A stretch of DNA of 64,000 nucleotides. It comes from Pseudomonas sp. 8Z. Its GTDB lineage: Bacteria > Pseudomonadota > Gammaproteobacteria > Pseudomonadales > Pseudomonadaceae. A program made the translations under genes and the position numbers. The DNA is taken from the NCBI RefSeq assembly GCF_902506535.1, contig NZ_LR733827.1, positions 383,755 to 447,754 on the forward strand, written 5' to 3'. The first letter of the stretch is position 1, and each line of letters begins with the position of its first letter. Below are positions 33,542 to 42,485 of the stretch, in pieces. Under the pieces are notes generated by a model. It was not told the DNA's origin. It ran no database searches and saw nothing but the letters and a program-made list of their open reading frames with translations.

Positions 33542-33946
33542 TCAGTGCATGCGTAGGGCAATCAGCGCTTTGTTGCGTTGATAGCGAAGCAGGCGTTGTT
33601 GCAGCTCGGCAGGTAGCGCGTGGCAGAGGTTAAAGCCCAGACGCTGGTAGAACGCAAGCAAGCTGGGGTGGCAGAACAGCCAGATCGGCTCAGGGTGCAT
33701 CTGCAGTGCTTGCGCCACGAGCGTTGAGGCTAGGCCCTGGCCGCGTAATGCAGGTGTGACGAATAGCCCGGTCAGCCATTGACCATCCGCTGCGCGGCGA
33801 AGGTTGAGAGCTGCGACGATTTCACTGCCATCCTGCGCGACCCAGCACTCATCCCCGCCCTGGCTGCGCATGGGCGAGCGGTGCTGGCGGTAGAACTTGT
33901 CGACCAGCGGGCGTAATGGGGTGGGTAGCAGGCGGCAGGTTGGCAT
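33542..33946 (-). CDS. GNAT family N-acetyltransferase
   Basis: About 134 residues from the ATG at 33946 (MPTCRLLPTPLRPLVDKFYR); an ATG seven codons earlier is possible. The acetyl-CoA site TGLFVTPALRGQGLASTLVAQAL is the GNAT motif A (Q/RxxGxG/A), and FYQRLGFN is motif B. Substrate unknown. It follows the methyltransferase mmuM on the same strand with a 49-bp gap and may be co-transcribed. Confidence 0.85.
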   Translation of the reverse strand: MPTCRLLPTPLRPLVDKFYRQHRSPMRSQGGDECWVAQDGSEIVAALNLRRAADGQWLTGLFVTPALRGQGLASTLVAQALQMHPEPIWLFCHPSLLAFYQRLGFNLCHALPAELQQRLLRYQRNKALIALRMH

Positions 33947-33995
33947 GCAGATAGCGCCTGGCGGCATCGTGAGACGAAGCCAGGCGCGCAGGCGC

Positions 33996-34892
33996 TTATA
34001 GTTGGCGCTTGAGCTCGGCGATATGCTCCGGGCCGATACCGCAGCAACCGCCCAGCATGCTCGCGCCGCGCTGGCGCCAGTCCTTGGCCCAGACCAGGTA
34101 GCCCGGTGGGTCGAGGTCTTCGCGCAACTCGTCCAGGCCGTCATTGGCTTTGGCATCTTTGGGCTGCGGTGGGAAGGCGTTGGCGTAGGCACCGAGGGTG
34201 ACGTCCACGCCCAGGCGGGCGAAGGTGTCACGGGCGACATCGATCGCCGCGCCGATCACTTCCGGCTGGCTGCAGTTGAACAGCAGGTACTGCACACCCA
34301 GGCTGGCCATGGCTTCGGCCGCTTCGCTCAGTGCCTCACCGGAGCGCAGGCGCGGCACATCATCGACACCATCGTCTTGCAGGGTAAAGGACACCCAGAA
34401 CGGCTTGCCGTCTTGCGGCAGCAGCGCATGGGTGGCGCGCACTTCGGCGATCGAGCTCTGGGTCTCGGCGAGCCACAGGTCGACATGGGGCGCCAAGCCT
34501 TGTAGCAGTGGCGTGAGGATTTCACTGACGCGTTGCGCTTGGAACAGATCCGGCCGGTAGGAGCCGAACAGCGGTGGCAGCGAGCCGGCCACGCGCACCT
34601 TATGAGCGCTGGTATCTGCAGCACTGCGTGCCAGACGGCCAGCGGTGTCAGCCAGGCTCAAGCCTTCGGCAGCGAAGCGTTCCTCACCGATGTGAAACGG
34701 TACGACGGCGTAGCTGTTGCTGGTGATGACCTGCGCACCGGCGTCGATGAACGCCGTATGAGCGGCAATCACGGCCTCCGGTGCTTCGGTCAGGGCCAGG
34801 GCTGACCATTCTGGCTGGCGAAAGGGCGCGCCACGGCGCTGCAGCTCTCTGCCCATGCCGCCGTCAAGAATTACCAAAGGCTTGTCGTGCAT
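33996..34892 (-). CDS. mmuM: Homocysteine S-methyltransferase (MmuM-like)
   Basis: 298 residues from the ATG at 34892 (MHDKPLVILDGGMGRELQRRG); the frame is open 12 codons further. A TIM-barrel zinc methyltransferase: the first zinc Cys is in LFNCSQPEVIG, the C-terminal Cys pair in MLGGCCGIGPEHIAEL. It moves a methyl group from S-methylmethionine or AdoMet to homocysteine, giving methionine. It is divergent from an amino-acid importer, which could bring in the methyl donor. Confidence 0.92.
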   Translation of the reverse strand: MHDKPLVILDGGMGRELQRRGAPFRQPEWSALALTEAPEAVIAAHTAFIDAGAQVITSNSYAVVPFHIGEERFAAEGLSLADTAGRLARSAADTSAHKVRVAGSLPPLFGSYRPDLFQAQRVSEILTPLLQGLAPHVDLWLAETQSSIAEVRATHALLPQDGKPFWVSFTLQDDGVDDVPRLRSGEALSEAAEAMASLGVQYLLFNCSQPEVIGAAIDVARDTFARLGVDVTLGAYANAFPPQPKDAKANDGLDELREDLDPPGYLVWAKDWRQRGASMLGGCCGIGPEHIAELKRQL

Positions 34893-34995
34893 ATAAGTTC
34901 CGAATATATCAATATGAATAGAATTCACTTCTTGGATGCCGTTTATAACTATTTAATACGCCATCCTTTTGCCTATCTATTGTTCAGGTATTTCA

Positions 34996-35817
34996 ATGCG
35001 TTTGCCAACCTTGCTCAGTGCCACCCTACTTGCCGCTACCGTCACCACTCAAGCCCTGGCTGGCGAGATTCTTGACCGTGTGCAATCAAAGCAGGAGATG
35101 GTCAACGTCCTGATGGAGAGCTATCCGCCGTTCTCCTTCCTCAATGAGCAGAATCAACTCGATGGTTTCGACGTCGACGTGGCCAAGGCCGTAGCCGAAA
35201 AACTGGGGGTCAAGGTGCGCTTCGAGACGCCGTCCTGGGATGTCATTGCTGCTGGTCGCTGGAGCGGTCGTTATGACATCTGCATTTGCTCAATGACGCC
35301 GAGCCAGGCACGCGCCGAGGTCTTCGATTTCCCGGTGAAATATTACGCCTCGCCGGCGGTGATCGTGGTCAACGCCCAGGATGAGCGTATTCAGTCAGCT
35401 AAGGACCTCAATGGCCTCAAGGTCGGTGTGATCAGCGCTTCGAGCTATGAGAGTTACCTGAACAAGGGGCTGGTGATCGAAGGGGACGAGGATCGCAAGA
35501 TTGATTACCCGTTCGACTTCGTGCAGGCCGCTCCTTATGACACCGAGAACGTCGCTTTCCAGGATCTGGGCCTAGGTGCCGGTGTGCGCCTGGATGCCGT
35601 GCTGACCAACATGGTAACGGCGCAGGCGCGTCTGCAGCAGGACAACCGCTTCAAGTTGGCAGGTGCAGCGCTGTACGAGGAGCCCAACTCGGTGGCCATC
35701 GAGAAGGGCGATGCCGAATGGGACGCCAAGGTGCGTCAGGCGTTCGCCGAACTGAAGGTCGACGGCACGCTGACGCGTCTGTCGCAGAAGTGGATCGGCG
35801 CCGATATCAGTAAATGA
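34996..35817 (+). CDS. Polar amino-acid ABC transporter binding protein
   Basis: 273 residues from the ATG at 34996 (AGGT upstream). Signal peptide MRLPTLLSATLLAATVTTQALA, mature GEILDRVQSKQEMVNVLMESYPPFSFLNEQNQLDGFDVDVAKAVAEKLGVKVRFETPSWDVI, a classic family 3 binding protein with the ligand motif WSGRYDICICSMTPSQARAEVFDF. Ligand may be a sulfur amino acid, given divergent mmuM, but this is inference. It overlaps the permease gene by the ATGA arrangement. Confidence 0.92.
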   Translation: MRLPTLLSATLLAATVTTQALAGEILDRVQSKQEMVNVLMESYPPFSFLNEQNQLDGFDVDVAKAVAEKLGVKVRFETPSWDVIAAGRWSGRYDICICSMTPSQARAEVFDFPVKYYASPAVIVVNAQDERIQSAKDLNGLKVGVISASSYESYLNKGLVIEGDEDRKIDYPFDFVQAAPYDTENVAFQDLGLGAGVRLDAVLTNMVTAQARLQQDNRFKLAGAALYEEPNSVAIEKGDAEWDAKVRQAFAELKVDGTLTRLSQKWIGADISK

Positions 35818-36635
35818 GTGATCAGCAATCTACTCGAAGCCAGGCTCAGGATGGGGTTGGCTTCGACCTGTTCGGTTTTCGTTCGCGCCTGTACCTGACC
35901 TGGCTGGCGCTGTTCGTTCTGTTCGTCGCCTTTTTCCTCAGCTTTGATCTGAAGTTCTCCATCATTGTGGAGAAATTCCCCTATCTGGCAGGTTTCAAGC
36001 TCGGCCCGAATGGCTTCCTGCAGGGCGCAGCGCTGACGTTGTTCCTGTGCCTGTGCTCGATCGTGGTGTCCTTGTTGCTCGGCTTCGCCGCCGCACTGGC
36101 GCGGCTGTCGAGCAGTGCCGTGCTGCTTGGCGTGGCCAGTTTCTACACCTCGTTCTTCCGCGGCACGCCGTTGATGATCCAGATTCTGCTGATCTACCTC
36201 GGTCTGCCGCAGATTGGTGTGGTGCCGGGGGCGATCAGTGCCGGCATCATTGCGCTGTCGCTGAACTATGGCGCGTATCTGAGCGAGATTTTCCGCGCCG
36301 GCATCATGGCCGTACCCGCTGGCCAACGTGAAGCCGCGCTGGCGATGGGCATGCGACCGACGCAGATCTTCTGCTACATCACCTTGCCGCAGGCCATGCG
36401 TACCATCATCCCGCCGACTGCCAACCAGTTCATCTCGATGCTCAAGGACTCGTCCCTGATCTCGGTGATGGGCGTCTGGGAGGTGATGTTCCTGGCCCAG
36501 TCCTATGGCCGCTCCAGCTATCGCTATCTGGAGATGCTGACCACCGCTGCGGTGATCTACTGGGTGCTGTCGATCTTGCTGGAGCTGGTGCAGGCTCGCC
36601 TAGAGCGGCACTTCTCGCGTGGTTACCGGCGCTGA
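35814..36635 (+). CDS. Polar amino-acid ABC transporter permease
   Basis: A 273-residue HisM/GlnP-type permease with five to six helices and the EAA loop EIFRAGIMAVPAGQREAALAMGMRPTQIFCYITLPQAMRTIIPPTANQFISMLKDSSL, close to the family consensus. No ATPase gene follows; the next gene is convergent. The importer must borrow an ATPase from another locus, or it lies elsewhere. Confidence 0.92.
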   Translation: MSDQQSTRSQAQDGVGFDLFGFRSRLYLTWLALFVLFVAFFLSFDLKFSIIVEKFPYLAGFKLGPNGFLQGAALTLFLCLCSIVVSLLLGFAAALARLSSSAVLLGVASFYTSFFRGTPLMIQILLIYLGLPQIGVVPGAISAGIIALSLNYGAYLSEIFRAGIMAVPAGQREAALAMGMRPTQIFCYITLPQAMRTIIPPTANQFISMLKDSSLISVMGVWEVMFLAQSYGRSSYRYLEMLTTAAVIYWVLSILLELVQARLERHFSRGYRR

Positions 36636-36636
36636 T

Positions 36637-36966
36637 TCAGGCTGGCGTCAGCGGGCGTCGCTCGGCGCGGATTTCCGGCAGGTCGCTGCGACGCAGGTAA
36701 ACGCGTAGCGGCTCGCTGAGATTGACCCGGTCGTCAATGCGCTGCTCCTGCAGCCAGGCCAGGCGCTGGCGATCCAGGCGCATCAGACCCGCATCGTCTG
36801 CCTGCCAGACATGCTCGCAAGTCGGTGTGATGGTATCGGCCGGCACATCGAGGCCGAAGCTGTCCTCGGAAAAGCGCAACAGGTACTGGCCGGTCTTGGC
36901 ATTGAAACCGACGAAACCTTGCAACTGGTCGGCGGCCTGGCAGATCTGGGTGGACGTGATACTCAT
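36637..36966 (-). CDS. Hypothetical protein (109 aa)
   Basis: Starts MSITSTQICQAADQLQGFVG. A soluble protein with FNAKTGQYLLRFSEDSFGLDVPADTITPTCEHVWQ. No signal peptide or known motif. Its stop is one base from that of the convergent permease gene, so the two transcripts must overlap. Conserved hypothetical in my reading; function unknown. Confidence 0.75.
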   Translation of the reverse strand: MSITSTQICQAADQLQGFVGFNAKTGQYLLRFSEDSFGLDVPADTITPTCEHVWQADDAGLMRLDRQRLAWLQEQRIDDRVNLSEPLRVYLRRSDLPEIRAERRPLTPA

Positions 36967-37120
36967 GGCAAACCTCGCTGACTATGGGCTTGCACGCAAA
37001 GAGAATGGTTCTGTTTATCGGCGCAGCCTAATGCTTGGTGCTGCCGCTTGCCTTGCCGTGGATCAAGAAACTGCCGGGAGCAATTTTTGACGCCGCTTGC
37101 GATGGCTCGCAGGTGCGGCC

Positions 37121-37522
37121 TTACATAAGGCGTTGCAAGGCTGGCAGTACGTGTTCGCGCAGTAGCGGTGCTAGGTCATTGGGTAGCGGTTGCTCGGTAT
37201 CGAGCCAGCGCAGTTCTTCCAGCTCGGCGGCGGCTTGCACCGCATGGGGCAGGGCGGCGCGGTAGATATCCGCTTGCAGCCAGGTGTCGGCCTCATTGGC
37301 GGCAGGGGCTTGGAACTGGCCAAGCGGCTGCAGCGCCGTGTCGTCCAACTGCAGTTCAAGCTCTTCGTGCAATTCACGCTTGAGCGCCGACAGTGCATCC
37401 TCGCCGGGCTCGCGTTTGCCTCCGGGCAGCATGAAGAAGCGGGTATTGCGCTTGCGTACCAGCAGCAGGCGCCCCTGTTCGTCGAACAGGCAGGCAGCGG
37501 CGATATGCAGGGTGGTTTTCAT
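37121..37522 (-). CDS. NUDIX hydrolase
   Basis: A 133-residue protein with a complete Nudix box: GGKREPGEDALSALKRELHEELEL (Gx5Ex7REUxEExGU form, with the final Gly replaced by Glu-Leu). It starts MKTTLHIAAACLFDEQGRLLLVRKRNT. Likely hydrolyses a nucleoside diphosphate derivative; the substrate cannot be named. Stand-alone gene beside the REP pair at 37541. Confidence 0.9.
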   Translation of the reverse strand: MKTTLHIAAACLFDEQGRLLLVRKRNTRFFMLPGGKREPGEDALSALKRELHEELELQLDDTALQPLGQFQAPAANEADTWLQADIYRAALPHAVQAAAELEELRWLDTEQPLPNDLAPLLREHVLPALQRLM

Positions 37523-37540
37523 AAGGCTAGGTGTCTGGGT

Positions 37541-37614
37541 GGTAGGAGCGGATTAATCCGCGAAATACGTTGCCATCAAGGCAGTAAGCATCGCGAATCA
37601 ATTCGCTCCTACTC
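37541..37614. repeat. REP-like inverted pair
   Basis: GTAGGAGCGGATTAATCCGC at 37541-37560 and the inverted GCGAATCAATTCGCTCCTAC at 37592-37611 frame a short spacer. This is the same GTAGGAGC family as at 20984-21050. It lies between the NUDIX gene start and the YebC gene end. Confidence 0.75.
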
Positions 37615-37618
37615 GGGG

Positions 37619-38320
37619 TCAGCCGGCGAGACCGACGTAGACGTTTTGCACGTCGTCATGACCGTCGATGGCTTCGAGGAAGGCCTCGACTTCTTCCATC
37701 TGCTCCGGGGTCAGGCTGGTAACCGGGTTCTTCGGGCGGTAGCCGAGCTTGGCCGAGTTGACGGTGAAGCCTTGCTCCGGCAGTGCTTTGCACACGGCGT
37801 CGAGGTCGGTCGGGTCGGTGATGAACAGGGTCGCGCCCTCGTCATCCGGCACGAAGTCCTGGGCGCCAGCTTCGATGGCGGCCAGTTCCGGGTCGGCATC
37901 GCTGTCGGTGCTGGCTTCGATCAGACCAACGTGGTCGAAATCCCAGCTCACCGAGCCGGAGGCGCCGAGCTGGCCCTTGCGGAACAGCACGCGAATTTCG
38001 GCGACGGTACGGTTGACGTTGTCGGTCAGGCACTCGACGATCAGTGGCACCTGATGCGGAGCGAAACCCTCGTACAGGGTGCGCTCGTAGTTGACCACCT
38101 CACCGGACAGCCCGGCGCCTTTCTTGATGGCGCGATCCAGAGTGTCCTTGGGCATCGAGGCTTTCTTGGCCTGGTGGATGGCCAGGCGCAGCTTGGGGTT
38201 CATGTCCGGGTCGGCGCCGTTACGCGCAGCGATCATGATTTCCTTCACCAGCTTGCCGAAGATCTTGCCTCGGGCATTGGCGGCGGCTTCTTTAGGTTTG
38301 GCTTTCCACTGGGCGCCCAT
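37619..38320 (-). CDS. YebC/PmpR-family protein
   Basis: 233 residues from the ATG at 38320 (AGGAGA seven bases upstream). The first residues [33 protein letters not shown] and [36 protein letters not shown] are the TACO1/YebC signature. The family helps ribosomes through polyproline stretches and has been described as a DNA-binding regulator. MGAQWK instead of MAGHSKW suggests the second pseudomonad paralogue rather than the one near ruvC. Confidence 0.92.
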   Translation of the reverse strand: MGAQWKAKPKEAAANARGKIFGKLVKEIMIAARNGADPDMNPKLRLAIHQAKKASMPKDTLDRAIKKGAGLSGEVVNYERTLYEGFAPHQVPLIVECLTDNVNRTVAEIRVLFRKGQLGASGSVSWDFDHVGLIEASTDSDADPELAAIEAGAQDFVPDDEGATLFITDPTDLDAVCKALPEQGFTVNSAKLGYRPKNPVTSLTPEQMEEVEAFLEAIDGHDDVQNVYVGLAG

Positions 38321-38572
38321 CTGGGGTCTCCTGGCCGAGAAGTGAATCGGCGTCAGGCCTTGGTGCGCCTGACGATCGGATAGGGTGCGGATTCTAGTGC
38401 CTTGCGCGGCTGTCGGCACCTGCAATTTCCGCCAAGCGTTATCGATAGCCTCGTGTCTTGCCCGATTTATAACGAATGTGCGGGTGTTCGCTTCACGGAA
38501 CGATGATGCTTGTCTGGCGTGCTCGCACGAAAGACCATGGCGACCCTGCGTAGTCGTCAAAGGGAGTTGCTT

Positions 38573-39610
38573 ATGTCGCGCTGGATGTTGGCCTTGGGTG
38601 TATGGATTGTGGGTGTGGTTCAGGCTGCGCCCGAACAGGTGCCGCTGTACCGGGAGATCAAGGACTGGGTCGTTGCCTGCGATAACCTGCGCGGATGCCA
38701 GGCATTGAGCGCGCCGGAAAGTTTCGGTTACACGCCTTTCAGTCTCCTTCTAGAGCGTGCAGCAGGCGGCCAGGCGCCTCTACGCTTGTCACTGTACGAT
38801 GCCAAACAAAGCGGCTATGCGCCGCTGCGGCTCGATGGTCGAGGCCTTTCCACTGCCGATCGCCTGCACCCGACTGAAAAGCAGGGTGAAACCACGCTGG
38901 TAGCCGAAGGTGCTGATGCCCTGGCTGTGCTGGCCGAGTTACGCAACGGTACTCACTTGAGTATGGAAGGGGTGTGCGAGTACGAGGCGGTGGTTTCGCT
39001 CAATGGCCTTTCTGCGGCCTTGCTGCTGATGGATGCCGTGCAGGGGCGGTTGGACAGCCGTAGTGCCCTATATCGCCCCGGTTCACGACCTGACAGCGAG
39101 GTGTCGGCTGCGCCACGGGCGCCGCACCTGCGCGCCTATCCCGGCGCCCCCTCTCTGAGCGAAATGGAACAGCGTGACATCGTCCAGCAGACGATGGCAG
39201 CGACTCGCAGCCAGTGGCTTGAAGAAGACATGAGCCGCGAGCCCGAGGCCCAGGCTTTTGCGCTCAACGACCATGAAGCGCTGGTCATCATTCGTACCTC
39301 GTGCGCTGCCTACAACTGCGACTTCGCTGTGTATCGCGTCGATCGTGAGCCGCCTTACGTCGAGCGTGATCTGCGTCTCGAAGCACCGCCGCTGGAGCTT
39401 GGCGTGCTGTCCGGTGCGGTGAGTTACAACCCTGATACTGGTGAGTTGGGTTATTTATACAAGGGGCGCGGCATTGCAGATTGCGGTGACTCGGGCAGTT
39501 GGCGCTTCGATGGCGAGCGCTTTCAACTGGCCTCGCTCAGTTTTCTTGGTCGCTGCGCGGGGCGTAGTCCGGGCGAATGGCCTGAGTTATGGCGCGTGGT
39601 CGAGCCTTGA
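38573..39610 (+). CDS. DUF1176 domain exported protein
   Basis: 345 residues from the ATG at 38573 (GGGAG seven bases upstream). Signal peptide [18 protein letters not shown], mature [27 protein letters not shown], the typical DUF1176 opening with paired Cys. The C-terminal part has [15 protein letters not shown] and [24 protein letters not shown], further family landmarks. Periplasmic; function unknown. Confidence 0.88.
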   Translation: MSRWMLALGVWIVGVVQAAPEQVPLYREIKDWVVACDNLRGCQALSAPESFGYTPFSLLLERAAGGQAPLRLSLYDAKQSGYAPLRLDGRGLSTADRLHPTEKQGETTLVAEGADALAVLAELRNGTHLSMEGVCEYEAVVSLNGLSAALLLMDAVQGRLDSRSALYRPGSRPDSEVSAAPRAPHLRAYPGAPSLSEMEQRDIVQQTMAATRSQWLEEDMSREPEAQAFALNDHEALVIIRTSCAAYNCDFAVYRVDREPPYVERDLRLEAPPLELGVLSGAVSYNPDTGELGYLYKGRGIADCGDSGSWRFDGERFQLASLSFLGRCAGRSPGEWPELWRVVEP

Positions 39611-39637
39611 TCCCGCGCGGGCATCTGGCCGGACTCG

Positions 39638-40372
39638 CTACAGATAACGCCAGATCAACTGCACCCCAGCCAGCAGAATGCCCAGCCGCGCGATGCGGTA
39701 GAACCGCTGGTGGTTGACCCGGGCTTGCAGCCACAGGCCGCTCCACACGCCCAGCGGTACGATGGGGGCGAGCATCAGGCTGAGCAGAAGGTTTTCCTGG
39801 GTGAACTGGCCCAGCGCCACGTAGGGAAACAGCTTCGCGGCGTTGGTCAGCAGGAAGAACAGGTTGATGGTCGCGACGAAGCGCACCTTGTCCAGTTGTT
39901 GTGGCAGCAGATGCATCATCACCGGTGGCCCGCCAGCATGGGCGACGAAGCTGGTGAAACCGGCAAGGCCCGACAGCAGTACGCCGCGACCCTTCTGCAG
40001 CGGTCTTGGCGTCTGGTTGCTGGCCAGCAGGCCCAGGCCGACGAAGCTGATGGCAATGCCGCCGATCAGCAGGCCAATGGCGCGTTCATCGAAGAAACCG
40101 AAGGTCAGCGAACCGATGGCGATGCCAATTACCGCGCCGGGCAGCATCACCTTGAGGTTGGCCGTGTCCCATTTGCCCCAGTAGGCCTTCAGGCCCACCA
40201 CGTCGGCCAGGCAGAGAATCGGCAGCATTACCGCGACGGCTTGTTTCGGTGAGGTGGCCAGGGCTAGCAGCGGCACGGCGATACCGCCCAAGGCGCCGCC
40301 GAAGCCGCCTTTGGACAGGCCAGTGAGAAAAATCGCCGGCAGCGCGAAGAGCAGGAAGTCGTGCAGAGTCAT
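39638..40372 (-). CDS. TauE/SafE family membrane permease
   Basis: A 244-residue protein with about eight membrane helices. MTLHDFLLFALPAIFLTGLSKGGFGGALGGIAVPLLAL is the family opening; FVAHAGGPPVMMHLLPQQLDKVRFVAT is the second repeat signature. The family exports sulfite or organosulfonates. Substrate cannot be assigned. Confidence 0.9.
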   Translation of the reverse strand: MTLHDFLLFALPAIFLTGLSKGGFGGALGGIAVPLLALATSPKQAVAVMLPILCLADVVGLKAYWGKWDTANLKVMLPGAVIGIAIGSLTFGFFDERAIGLLIGGIAISFVGLGLLASNQTPRPLQKGRGVLLSGLAGFTSFVAHAGGPPVMMHLLPQQLDKVRFVATINLFFLLTNAAKLFPYVALGQFTQENLLLSLMLAPIVPLGVWSGLWLQARVNHQRFYRIARLGILLAGVQLIWRYL

Positions 40373-40513
40373 GGCAAACAGGGCGCAGCGCTGGGGGCGC
40401 GCAGATTAGCAGTCAGGCGTACCTGTGTGGTTTTTTTCATGACTGACTGTGTCTGTCGGCAACTGTGGCGCGGCTGCTCTAATGCGCGCTCATTCAGTGC
40501 GAGGCCGGTATTC

Positions 40514-41407
40514 ATGTCACCCAGGGATTTGTTGTTGGCGTTGTTGGTGATCGTGGTCTGGGGGCTGAATTTCGTGGTGATCAAGGTGGGTCTGCACGAT
40601 ATGCCGCCGATGCTCTTGGGCGCATTGCGCTTCTTGCTCGCCGCCTTTCCTGCCGTCTTCTTCGTGCGCCGTCCGCAGGTGCCGCTGCGTTGGATGCTGG
40701 CCTACGGCCTGACCATATCGCTGGGGCAGTTCGCCTTTCTCTTCTATGCGATGCATGTCGGCATGCCGGCTGGATTGGCCTCGCTGGTGCTGCAGTCGCA
40801 GGCATTCTTCACCCTGTTCTTTGCCGCGCTCTTTCTCGGCGAGCGTTTGCGTGGGAGCAACCTGTTCGGACTGCTGGTGGCGGCAGCAGGACTGGCGCTG
40901 ATCGGCCTGCAGGGTGACCGGATGATGACCCTGGCAGGGTTCGCCCTGACCATCGCGGCCGCTTCGATGTGGGCGCTGGGTAATGTGGTGACGCGCAAGT
41001 TGGGCAAGGTCAATCTGGTGGGCCTGGTGGTGTGGGGGAGTCTGATTCCGCCGCTGCCCTTCCTCGGGCTGTCGCTGTGGCTGGACGGGCCGCAGGTGAT
41101 CGCGGATTCGCTGCGCCATTTCAGTCTGGATTCGGCATTGGTGCTGGCCTACCTGGCATTTGGTGCCACCATCCTGGGTTACGGGCTGTGGAGTCGGTTG
41201 CTGTCGCGTTATCCGGCCAGCCAGGTGGCGCCGTTCTCGCTGCTGGTGCCGGTGGTGGGCATCAGTTCGTCGGCGCTGTTGTTGGGGGAGCGCTTGAGCA
41301 GCCTGCAAATGCTCGGCGCGGCGCTGGTCATGGGCGGTTTGCTGATCAACGTCTGGGGTGGGCGTTTGCTCGATAGCTGGCGCCGACGTGCGCTGGACAT
41401 GGCATAA
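40514..41407 (+). CDS. EamA/DMT family transporter
   Basis: 297 residues from the ATG at 40514. Ten predicted helices in two EamA repeats: LLALLVIVVWGLNFVVIKVGLHDMPPMLLGALRFLLAAFPAVFFV at the start, and GLWSRLLSRYPASQVAPFSLLVPVVGISSSALLLGERLSSLQMLGAALVMGGLLIN at the end, close to YdcZ/EamA exporters. Likely exports an amino acid or metabolite. Divergent from the TauE gene. Confidence 0.9.
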   Translation: MSPRDLLLALLVIVVWGLNFVVIKVGLHDMPPMLLGALRFLLAAFPAVFFVRRPQVPLRWMLAYGLTISLGQFAFLFYAMHVGMPAGLASLVLQSQAFFTLFFAALFLGERLRGSNLFGLLVAAAGLALIGLQGDRMMTLAGFALTIAAASMWALGNVVTRKLGKVNLVGLVVWGSLIPPLPFLGLSLWLDGPQVIADSLRHFSLDSALVLAYLAFGATILGYGLWSRLLSRYPASQVAPFSLLVPVVGISSSALLLGERLSSLQMLGAALVMGGLLINVWGGRLLDSWRRRALDMA

Positions 41408-41467
41408 CAACTCCACGGAAGTTGTCTTTAGCGGGGGCACAGCAGTTTTTCAGGCGGCTTAGGCGAA

Positions 41468-41488
41468 AAGGGCTGCAGGGCAGCCCTT
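41468..41488 (-). terminator. Intrinsic terminator of ppiC
   Basis: AAGGGCTGC at 41468-41476 and its complement at 41480-41488 with a 3-base loop. On the minus strand TTTTCG follows. It is 10 bases beyond the ppiC stop and may also serve the plus-strand EamA gene. Confidence 0.75.
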
Positions 41489-41498
41489 CACGAGACGA

Positions 41499-41780
41499 TC
41501 AGTCCTGACGGCTGGTAACTTCCAGCAGGTGGTAGCCGAACTGGGTTTTCACCGGGCCCTGTACGACGCCGACCGGCGCGCTGAAGACCACGGTGTCGAA
41601 TTCCTTAACCATCTGGCCGGGGCCGAACGACCCCAGGTCGCCGCCGTTACGGCTGGAGGGGCAGGAGGAGTTGTCTTTCGCGATTTGGGCGAAGTCGGCG
41701 CCGCCTTCGATAGCGCTTTTCAGTTCGTTGCACTTGTCTTCGCTGGCAACCAGGATGTGACGGGCAGTGGCGCGAGCCAT
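41499..41780 (-). CDS. ppiC: Parvulin-type peptidyl-prolyl isomerase
   Basis: A 93-residue single-domain parvulin: ATARHILVASEDKCNELKSAIEGGADFAQIAKDNSSCPSSRNGGDLGSFGPGQMVKEFD, then FGYHLLEVTSRQD. Length and sequence match PpiC (93 aa in E. coli). Cytoplasmic cis-trans isomerase of proline peptide bonds. Stand-alone gene. Confidence 0.95.
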   Translation of the reverse strand: MARATARHILVASEDKCNELKSAIEGGADFAQIAKDNSSCPSSRNGGDLGSFGPGQMVKEFDTVVFSAPVGVVQGPVKTQFGYHLLEVTSRQD

Positions 41781-42041
41781 GGGATACCTCCATTAGAAAT
41801 GAGTGTGCGAGCCTAACGTAATCGACGTGCCAAGCAAATCGGGTCGCCTTGATCGTCGTGTTTGCACGTCTTGTGCGAGGTGACGATTACGTCGCCCAAG
41901 AAGGCCGTGGTGGGCGGCAATGTATTGCCAAATCAGGTAAGGCTATGCCGTTGGAAAATAGCTGTAACCCTTGCTAGTCATGGGCTGGAGTCGTTGGCTC
42001 GAAATCTGCTTTCTGAGTGTAGGGCGATTCAGGAGGCCTTT

Positions 42042-42485
42042 ATGACCAGCATCAACAACAGCACTGCAGCCATGCTCAGTTATTACGGTAAGCAGGCGAG
42101 CAGTCAGGCGGCGGCAAGTACGTCGGATTCCACGAGCCAGGCCAGCAGTGATCCGTTAACGGATCTGCGGCGTTTGGCCAAGCACATGGTGGCCAGTAGC
42201 GAAGGTGGGCTGCTACGTGCGCTGAACGGCGGTACGTCCTTGTCCAGTAGCGCGCCGGTTACGCAAGCTGGCAAGCAAAGCTCGGCGGGGATACAGCTAC
42301 CAGACGTTGCCAGTTTGGATCGCGATGAGGCAGCCAAATTGCTCGAGCAGTTGCAGAAGCTGGACGACTCGGGTTTGGGCCAGACGCTTGGTTTCAACGG
42401 CAGCAATGGCGAACAGAAGACAGATTCGCTGCAAACCTATCAGCAGTGGCTGCAGGCTAAGGGTGGCATCAGCGTTTATGCCTGA
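42042..42485 (+). CDS. Hypothetical Ser/Gln-rich protein
   Basis: 147 residues from the ATG at 42042 with AGGAGG in front. MTSINNSTAAMLSYYGKQAS, then a Ser/Thr/Ala-rich linker and a helical end (LDRDEAAKLLEQLQKLDDSGLGQTLGFNGS, LQTYQQWLQAKGGIS). No signal peptide. The last 10 bases overlap the stop of the convergent GGEEF gene. No family recognised. Confidence 0.7.
   Translation: MTSINNSTAAMLSYYGKQASSQAAASTSDSTSQASSDPLTDLRRLAKHMVASSEGGLLRALNGGTSLSSSAPVTQAGKQSSAGIQLPDVASLDRDEAAKLLEQLQKLDDSGLGQTLGFNGSNGEQKTDSLQTYQQWLQAKGGISVYA

Noticed and set aside
34893..34995. SAM or other methionine riboswitch in front of mmuM/importer
   Set aside because: The A/T-rich gap is only about 100 bases between divergent starts and shows no conserved riboswitch helices.
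37190..38383. 397-codon plus-strand frame across the NUDIX and YebC genes
   Set aside because: Covers two well-supported genes and a REP pair on the other strand; shadow frame.
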